The notes under the pieces: model-generated
The model's database searches: none
What the model saw: the letters and a program-made list of their open reading frames with translations, nothing else
Told to the model about the DNA's origin: nothing
Source of the DNA: Owenia fusiformis
Lineage: Eukaryota > Annelida > Polychaeta > Sabellida > Oweniidae
Length of the DNA stretch: 64,000 bases
Direction of reading: 5' to 3'
NCBI GenBank assembly: GCA_903813345.2
Contig: CAIIXF020000009.1
Location: 9,854,030-9,918,029 of the forward strand
Shown: in pieces, positions 59,301 to 64,000 of the stretch
Layout of the letters: each line of letters opens with the position of its first letter
Position numbering within the stretch: the first letter of the stretch is position 1
Position numbers and translations under genes: made by a program

Positions 59301-60518
59301 CCCGGACCACCCTCGTGCTGAGCGAGCATTCTACCGCAGGGCTCCCAACTTATTATGAATGATGAAAGTAATTAAATGCTACTTATGTTGAATGCTATAA
59401 TTCGGAAGTGACGTCACATTCTCAATTTAGAAACCTTCCAAAAATCATATCGTCGTCGACAATCGAAGCAATTCAATTAACAATCTTTGTAATAACACAT
59501 TTATCGTGAGTATTTGTACACAAGATTTGCCCCATTTGTTCATCATTCTATAATCTTTCATTAAGCTCAAAATGATAAAGTTCACCCCCGAAACAACCCA
59601 AGATTGCGTTTTGGAGCGATGTGCAGGTTTAAGCAACGCATTTTAGAATTTACATTTATTTCAGTTGTATATTTCCTAATATGATCTTCCTGTTTATATA
59701 CATTTCCAGTCAAAACTAAATTTAGAACTATATTCTAAAAAGCGGGTCAATCGGCTAGCATGGATGGGTCTAGGAATGATGGGAATCCAGTTTGGATTGT
59801 TCGCACGTCTAACTTGGTGGGAGTACTCCTGGGATATTATGGAACCAGTTACATATTTCGCAACATACGCAACATCTATGGCGATGTTCGCATACTACTG
59901 TGTCACCAAAGAAGTAAGTATGAGTATTGAATTTGATAAAATGCTACATTAAGTTCTTAAAAACACTTTCATACAAGAGCATTTGAGGATCCTAACCAGA
60001 AATTTGGTTACTAAAGCTGTAGATAAATTGCATTCCGTGTCGTATTAAGTTATTTATTTTGCCCTTTTCTAAGCACATTATTCATGATGAAATCCAGATA
60101 TAAACAAACTTTTATGTGAATAAGTTGGTAGTTGCCTCAAGCTCCTGTACCCCCCCCCCCCTCTACACACCTTCCACAATGATGTGTTGGTGAAGTAGAT
60201 GGGGGTGAAGGTGAAGGGGGGTACAAGACTAAGAAGTTGGTGCCATCTCGCCACAAAAGCAATTTCATAAAACAATCATCTCCGTTTTTTCTTTTTTAGC
60301 CATATGAGTTTCCGATAGTTCGAGATCGTGAGTTTCTGAAGTCATTCCACAAGTCTGCTCGAACCAAACTAGACATTAACAAATACAACCAGCTAAAGAC
60401 GGCTATATATCAAACAGAGTACGATCTAAAGAGACTACGAGATCCCCTACAGGTCCATTTACCCATTAAGGAATTAGAACCAAAGAAATCACCAGAGGAT
60501 TTTAAGCCTTTGGTTTAA
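44249..60518 (+). CDS. MCU: Mitochondrial calcium uniporter pore subunit (start exon not found)
   Basis: MCU forms the calcium-selective pore of the uniporter complex in the inner mitochondrial membrane. Six exons join in phase to 310 codons and a stop; the human protein has 351 residues, so about 25-40 N-terminal residues are missing. Order: end of an Arg/Ser-rich targeting peptide ([11 protein letters not shown]); N-terminal matrix domain with [27 protein letters not shown] and [10 protein letters not shown]; first coiled coil ([20 protein letters not shown]); TM1 beginning [15 protein letters not shown]; the loop [19 protein letters not shown], which contains the DIME selectivity filter (codons 59833-59844); TM2 ([15 protein letters not shown]); and a C-terminal coiled coil ending [11 protein letters not shown]. 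All key residues are intact. MCU rather than MCUb is supported by the WDIMEP and E-rich loop. The first intron seen is 12.4 kb and full of repeats. Confidence 0.96.
44596..45642. mobile_element. Fold-back element with CAGGGTGTTCC ends, ~190-bp arms
   Basis: Ends cagggtgttccaaaagtaat and attacttttggaacaccctg-like (one change), flanked by TA on both sides. Arms run inward to ttactatagtaacatgacat, then acccggggcaac, matched by gttgccccgggt and atgtcatgttactatagcaa. The centre is non-coding. It lies just past the first MCU exon. Confidence 0.85.
45700..47710. mobile_element. Helitron-like element with a central AGGTCA-rich array
   Basis: Head: ggtgacatattgttatggtc and repeats of gcgtccggcggttggtg (45700-45800). 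Centre: about 12 units of 130-150 bp with tttgaccttcaatgacctt then ctcaaggtca and aaaaaggtcaaaaaggtct (45840-47620). Tail: ctaggtggtgacattttgtc atgttaatg (47672-47703). Head-array-tail structure recalls non-autonomous helitron-type elements of marine invertebrates; that class is inference. Confidence 0.7.
48160..48290. repeat. Inverted copy of the 21675-21815 repeat
   Basis: Contains gcgtttagcaaatcaaacgc, gttgctcacc and ctcaagggttcacagg, the reverse of the 21.7-kb copy. Confidence 0.75.
48383..49705. mobile_element. Element with cccatcgaac ends and GGCCGCCATTTT array
   Basis: cccatcgaac at 48385 pairs with gttcgatggg at 49683. After a (cgta/ccgt)n tract at 48421-48500 come about six units of 130-160 bp with tcgaaaagtagtggagcgat, tgttcatatttggtatgtga, catggcacactgtcc and ggcggccattttgaaaaatg gccgcc. 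Non-coding. A worn relative of its left end lies at 51190-51420 (tatcccaccaaatgaaattc). Confidence 0.75.
49706..52311. other. MCU intron, mostly unassigned
   Basis: Besides the worn element start at 51190-51420, nothing is recognised in this AT-rich stretch. Confidence 0.45.
52312..52596. repeat. Composite palindromic repeat, copy B
   Basis: First hairpin 52312-52428 (gttattgaatgatttgaag ... cttcaaatcattcaataac). Second hairpin 52448-52538 (ctgtattgctactgagattg ... caatctcagtagcaatacag). Shares gaccaatcagagggcttcat with copy A. Confidence 0.85.
52597..53455. other. MCU intron, unassigned
   Basis: 52744-52900 has a diverged duplication of about 75 bp (gggtagttgatttatgattg ... gatgttcgttggact). 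No gene. Confidence 0.5.
53456..53916. mobile_element. Mariner-type MITE, 461 bp
   Basis: Ends caagggtcaggttcgaaaag ttttgcac and gtgcaaaactttttgaacaa cccttg are inverted. No coding content. Confidence 0.75.
54428..54548. repeat. Truncated, reversed copy of the gggtgcaa repeat
   Basis: aaaaccaatttgcacccact and ttttgcactcacttt match the reverse of the 61788-61967 repeat. It abuts the hairpin at 54549. Confidence 0.6.
54549..54667. repeat. Near-perfect hairpin, 54-bp arms, 11-nt loop
   Basis: Left arm 54549-54602 and right arm 54614-54667 are inverted with only about five mismatches; the loop is gaagcggcttt. GC content of the arms (ggcgctttgatggcgcttta, atgcgacgtgc) is far above the surroundings. 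Probably a complete palindromic MITE. Confidence 0.9.
54938..55151. mobile_element. TA-flanked GAACACCT-repeat MITE, copy 3
   Basis: Starts caggcaaacctgt and ends aggttttactg with TA on both sides; interior repeats of tatgaacacct and gtgaacac. Confidence 0.7.
55152..56415. other. MCU intron, unassigned
   Basis: AT-rich; a short (ta)n stretch at 55889-55900. Frames at 55728-56116 have no domain. Confidence 0.45.
56419..56683. mobile_element. Fold-back element with ~117-bp arms
   Basis: gactcgacattcacctggaa, tattttgccacccatgaagc and cagtcacattgagttc on the left pair with gaactcaatgtgactg, gctccatgggtgacaaaata and ggtgaatgtcgagtc on the right. It ends 87 bp before the MCU exon at 56771. Confidence 0.88.
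56771..56941 (+). CDS. MCU: MCU exon, N-terminal domain part 1
   Basis: Starts after tttgtttacag in phase 1. Encodes [40 protein letters not shown] and [11 protein letters not shown]. Donor gtagga, phase 1. Confidence 0.95.
57050..57660. repeat. Tandem 32-bp repeat hosting a transposon
   Basis: Copies of aaccaggttgttgctaaaat tgctactatggt occur on both sides of the element at 57116-57604. Confidence 0.82.
57116..57604. mobile_element. Mutator-type MITE, ~95-bp inverted repeats, 9-bp duplication
   Basis: Left arm ggctttgtttaaaaaacctc ctacctcatacccacctacc matches the reverse of the right arm over about 95 bp. The 9-bp sequence ctatggtaa lies at 57107-57115 and again at 57605-57613. Long arms with a 9-bp duplication are typical of Mutator-like elements. 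The 75-aa frame inside has no recognised domain. Confidence 0.88.
57705..57905. repeat. Tandem 36-bp repeat just before an MCU exon
   Basis: About five copies of taccatgctacggttaaata ccataatacaattaaa. 36 is divisible by three, so both strands stay open; these frames are repeat shadows. The array ends 22 bp before the acceptor at 57927. Confidence 0.92.
57928..58032 (+). CDS. MCU: MCU exon, N-terminal domain part 2
   Basis: The 105-bp exon, phase 1-1, encodes [19 protein letters not shown] and [10 protein letters not shown]. The acceptor actttcag is 22 bp past a 36-bp tandem repeat. Confidence 0.95.
58427..58587 (+). CDS. MCU: MCU exon, first coiled coil
   Basis: Phase 1 in, phase 0 out. Encodes [20 protein letters not shown] and [19 protein letters not shown], the heptad region before TM1. 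Confidence 0.95.
58797..58862. repeat. Short tandem repeat, 18-bp unit
   Basis: Four copies of cattataaacactatc. Confidence 0.85.
59283..59350 (-). pseudogene. tRNA-Ala-like pseudogene or tRNA-derived SINE head
   Basis: The minus strand has an A-box-like agccctgcggtaga (59330-59343) and an exact B box ggttcaaatcc (59292-59302) at tRNA spacing, with an anticodon-loop-like tcagcac between (AGC if aligned to tRNA-Ala). The acceptor and T stems pair poorly, so it is not a working tRNA. It lies in the MCU intron before the DIME exon. Confidence 0.65.
59710..59913 (+). CDS. MCU: MCU exon, TM1, DIME filter and TM2
   Basis: The 204-bp exon, phase 0-0, encodes both membrane helices and the [16 protein letters not shown] loop. 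Acceptor tttccag, donor gtaagt. Confidence 0.97.
60300..60518 (+). CDS. MCU: MCU last exon, C-terminal coiled coil
   Basis: Encodes [38 protein letters not shown] and [19 protein letters not shown]; stop TAA at 60516-60518. The tail after VHLP is variable in the family. Confidence 0.96.
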   Translation, partial: PYEFPIVRDREFLKSFHKSARTKLDINKYNQLKTAIYQTEYDLKRLRDPLQVHLPIKELEPKKSPEDFKPLV

Positions 60519-61080
60519 TACAAATAGGATTCGTTTGTGTGTAAAAGTAGTGTTTAGTCCTGTTTTGAAATGTTAAATGAACCAGAACTGTGTTATATTT
60601 TCAAGGATATGATCTTAGAAAAAGCCAAATACTCTCCAAGTCTATTTACCCACTAAGGAGTTTAACATTTAGGATATTTGGAGCCCGCAGCGCAAATGAA
60701 GTGTGATATAAAGTGGAATTGGGTTATATTTTAAAGAAATGCAATCTTACAGAACAGACAGAAGCTCTCCCAAGGCCTGGTATGATATACTCATTAACAA
60801 ATTTACAAAGTACGAAAGAAATAATCTAAGGATTCTATACTAAGTTTTCAACATACATAGGATTCTTTTCATGCACACAAATGATCACAATTTTGGAATG
60901 TGAAGTGAACTGGAGTTTGGAGTCTTCATAAGGATTTCAATCTTCAAACATCAATATTGAATCGTGGACCAGTTATCATGTTATTTGAAGTCAGCTGGTT
61001 TAGATTGTCTATCTAGCTTTTAGCACCATTGAGACACCCACACCACATGCACATTTTGATGATGTTCTCTATTTCATCAC
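60519..61080 (+). other. MCU 3' UTR and flank
   Basis: AT-rich DNA after the stop codon. The first clear AATAAA I see is at 61704-61709, so the 3' UTR may be long and include the next repeat. Confidence 0.45.
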
Positions 61081-61084
61081 TCAA

Positions 61085-61520
61085 TATTACTGAGGCACAG
61101 GATTTTATCCATCTATAGTACTCAGGCACAGGATTTTATCGATCAATAATACTGACTTATCACTGAGGCATGGGGATTTTATCAAATTATAATACTGAGG
61201 CACAGGATTTTATAGACCTTAAATACCGAGGCACAGAATTTTGTCGATCTGTAATACTGAGGCACAGGATTTTATCGATTTATAATGTTGAGGCACAGGA
61301 ATTTATTGATCTATGATACTGAGGCACAGGATTTTATCAATCTATAATACTGAGGCACAGGATTTTATTGATCTATAATACTGAGGCACAGGATTTTATC
61401 GATCTATAAATCTGAGGCACAGGATTTTATCGATCTATAATACTGAGGCACAGGATTTTATCGATCTATAAATCTGAGGCACAGGATTTTATTGATCTTT
61501 AATACTGAGGCACAGGACTA
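61085..61520. repeat. Tandem repeat, ~35-bp unit, about 12 copies
   Basis: Copies of actgaggcacaggattttat cgatctataat. Possibly transcribed as part of the MCU 3' UTR. Confidence 0.92.
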
Positions 61521-61703
61521 AACATGATGAGAAGTTGGATACAAAAACATACTGAACTGGGTGCGTCATATCAGTTATAGCATAACAGCTTATTTAGTCA
61601 CTTGCATTTAGCCACTATGGGATAATAGAGCTATAGAGGTTACTTAGTGCAGTAGTGTGCTTTGGAGTCACGAGTTGTCCTCTCAAATGAGCCTTAGTAC
61701 CTC

Positions 61704-61709
61704 AATAAA
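61704..61709 (+). promoter_or_regulatory. Candidate poly(A) signal of MCU
   Basis: AATAAA about 1.19 kb past the stop codon, in the sequence ctcaataaaagc. Confidence 0.3.
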
Positions 61710-61787
61710 AGCATTGAACCCTGCGGCATATTTTATTCATTCTGCTTATAACATCACTGTGGTCTCCCCAGTATTTTTTTCTCACAG

Positions 61788-61967
61788 GTTGGGTGCAAAA
61801 TTCTCATTTTCACAATTTAGACCAAAATTGGTGAAAATATGCCAATTTTTCATATTTTTCTCAATTTCAAGTGGGTGCAAATGGATTTTCAGGAAGGTGG
61901 AAGCCTATATTCAAAATCTCAGGTGGGTGCTGCGCCCACTTGCTTTAATGCTGGGAGATCACTGTCA
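61788..61967. repeat. Uninterrupted copy of the gggtgcaa repeat
   Basis: Contains ttgggtgcaaaattctcatt, agtgggtgcaaatggatttt, gcgcccacttgctttaatg and gggagatcactgt. It serves as the empty-site reference for the split copy at 21809-23560. Confidence 0.85.
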
Positions 61968-62460
61968 CCCCTTCGTTGGGGAAATAAAAAACACTGGAAG
62001 ATGCTTCCCATGATGCTCTGTTAGTCTGTAGGTCTAGTCTTGTAGTGTTATTTTGTCATATAACCAAGAAGCTGCGAATTCCTATCAACTAGTGGAATAT
62101 ATAAATTTGTTAGAGCCACCATTCTTGTGACTGGCATTCTGCATTTATTTTCTGTTACTAATGATTATTACACTTTTGCGATAGCATGTTGTCATGTTAA
62201 TGATTTGTTCTGTTTGATTTTGAACAAGTGCAATTGTTCTTAAATATTTCCAAAGTTCGAGATTTTCCAAAAGGCAATATGTTAAACAGGGGCAATAACC
62301 AGCAATGGCTTCTGGGAGATGAACTCCTCTTAAGAATCAGAATTGAGATTTTGAGATTGATAAACATGTTCATCAAAATCTGCAAACATTTGAATTATTT
62401 TTGATGATTTTATCTCTGCTCATTATAGTGACAGAACTGTAGAACTTCATTCTTGACACC
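61968..62460. other. Intergenic, unassigned
   Basis: 62180-62205 (atgttgtcatgttaatgatt) resembles the tail of the 45.7-47.7 kb element. Otherwise nothing is seen. Confidence 0.45.
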
Positions 62461-62975
62461 CTGTATTCAAGTACATAGTACTGTATTCAAGTACATAGTA
62501 CTGTATTCAAGTGCATGGTACTGTATTCAAGTGCATAGTACTGTATTCAAGTGCATAGTACTGTATTCAAGTGCATAGTACTGTATTCAAGTGCATAGTA
62601 CTGTATTCAAGTGCATAGTACTGTATTCAAGTACATAGTACTGTATTCAAGTACATAGTACTGTATTCAAGTACAGTATTGTATTCAAGTACATAGTACT
62701 GTGTTCAAGTGCATGGTACTGTATTCAAGTGCATAGTACTGTATTCAAGTACATAGTACTCTATTCAAGTACAGTATTGTATTCAAGTACATAGTATTGT
62801 ATTCAAGTGCATAGTACTGTATTCAAGTGCATGGTACTGTATTCAAGTCCATGGTACTGTATTCAAGTACATAGTACTGTATTCACGTACATAGAACTGT
62901 ACATGTATTCAAGTACATGGTACTGTATTCAAGTGCATGGTACTGTTCAAGTACATAGTACTGTGTTCAAGTATA
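62461..62975. repeat. Minisatellite, 20-bp unit, about 25 copies
   Basis: Copies of ctgtattcaagtacatagta with g/a and tagta/tggta variants. Confidence 0.95.
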
Positions 62976-63525
62976 TAACCTACTTGAATTCCTTATGTTA
63001 GATTAGAATTACTCATTTGGCATTGGACTTTGCTGGTACATTATGTAAATATATATGGGCTATCAAGAAAGGTTATATAAATTCAAAAATCTTTTCACAA
63101 AAACATGAAAACTGAATAATAAAAAGTAGATAATATTAATGATATTTATTTGATATGACTTGCATAGCTTTTTATGTAGATAGAACTATTCACTAGTCAG
63201 TTCTCGATTATTTTATATGGTTTAAGTTGTCAGAATTTTGAATCTGAAATCACGAAGATGTATCTTCGTGATTTCATATCAGTTTTTGAAAAGTTTGTTA
63301 GATTTTCAATTTATTCATTAAACCACTGGTAAAAATGAATAATGACCAACATTTTGTGCTTCTTTTATTAGACGACATAACATTTTCAAAAAATACAGCT
63401 TTTGAACAAAATTGTTTGCATTATGGTGTTCCCTCAATTTTGTTTCTCTTCAACAGATTTCTGCTTTGCATGTATGCTCAATGACAAACTGTACATTAAT
63501 ATTGCATCAAATAAGACTGTATATA

Positions 63526-64000
63526 CAGGGTGGTCCAAAACATTTGTTAATTGAACACAAAACCTTTATTTTTCCTCTAAAATACACCAAAATTTCACTG
63601 AGCATAGTTCAGTCACTTATCTCTCTGGTGTTAAGTTTATAGGTGCAAGCCACAAAGTTAATGCATTAAACTAGTCAATGTTTGATACGACCCCCTTTTC
63701 TTAAATATACACTTGTTAATTTCGCAGCTACTTTTTCATGTATTCTTTATTTCAAAGCTTTAATGAACATGTGGATTGCTATACACATTTTATAAAATCA
63801 TATCTAGTTGACATGAGGTATTAACATCTATGGTTTACTGGAAAACTGTTGTGTTATTGTCAACTTAAGAATACCCCAAATCATTAATTTTATTTAAGAG
63901 TAGGAAAGAAAGAACATGTTAGAGGTGAGTGGTTGCATAACCCACACAGCTACTAAACTGACAAAATCATTGTTTCCACTTTTCAGTAGAGGGGAAACTG
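63526..64000. mobile_element. Left end of a further CAGGGTG-type transposon, cut by window end
   Basis: cagggtggtccaaaacattt preceded by TA resembles the termini at 4570 and 44596. The matching right end is not inside the window, so the class and length are unknown. Confidence 0.45.

Overview
This window looks like AT-rich nuclear DNA of an invertebrate animal, most likely a marine bilaterian. The genes are split by long introns with GT-AG borders. Two conserved metazoan housekeeping genes are present beside a secreted EGF/fibrinogen-domain lectin-type gene. The spaces between exons are packed with MITEs, fold-back elements, minisatellites and helitron-like arrays. I cannot name the species: the repeat style fits echinoderms, hemichordates, molluscs or brachiopods equally well. 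There are no bacterial operons, CRISPR arrays or viral genes.

Layout. (1) 1-1850 is a satellite with a 125-bp period that passes into a 172-bp period. (2) 1865-3907 (+) holds the last two exons of a gene encoding an EGF domain followed by a fibrinogen-related (FReD) domain; its 5' exons lie left of the window. (3) 4-10 kb is intergenic DNA with several MITEs and minisatellites. (4) 10468-29884 (-) is a complete phosphatidate cytidylyltransferase gene (CDP-diacylglycerol synthase, CDS1/CDS2 family). Ten coding positions join in phase into about 449 residues, close to the human length. The exon carrying the catalytic signature exists in two intact 104-bp versions (13113-13216 and 11027-11130), which look like mutually exclusive exons. 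(5) 30-44 kb is mainly repeats and unassigned DNA. It probably holds the CDS promoter and may hold the first exon of the next gene. (6) 44249-60518 (+) is the mitochondrial calcium uniporter gene MCU. Six exons encode the end of the targeting peptide through to the stop codon, including the DIME selectivity filter; the exon with the start codon was not found. (7) 60.5-64 kb is the MCU 3' flank with two long minisatellites and the left end of a further transposon.

The three genes do not form a pathway. CDS makes CDP-diacylglycerol in the ER for phosphatidylinositol and related lipids. MCU is the pore of the inner-membrane calcium channel. The EGF-FReD protein is probably secreted. CDS and MCU are head to head, and CDS and the FReD gene are tail to tail.

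The main points for follow-up are: the duplicated catalytic exon of CDS; a minisatellite made of about 19 copies of a 3' splice-site sequence that ends exactly at an MCU acceptor; a 125-bp satellite whose unit resembles the EGF exon acceptor; a perfect 308-bp tandem duplication that copies the acceptor of CDS exon 5; an intronic array rich in AGGTCA nuclear-receptor half-sites; and several transposons whose insertion can be proved from empty-site copies in the window itself. All coordinates, splice joins and repeat alignments were made by eye.
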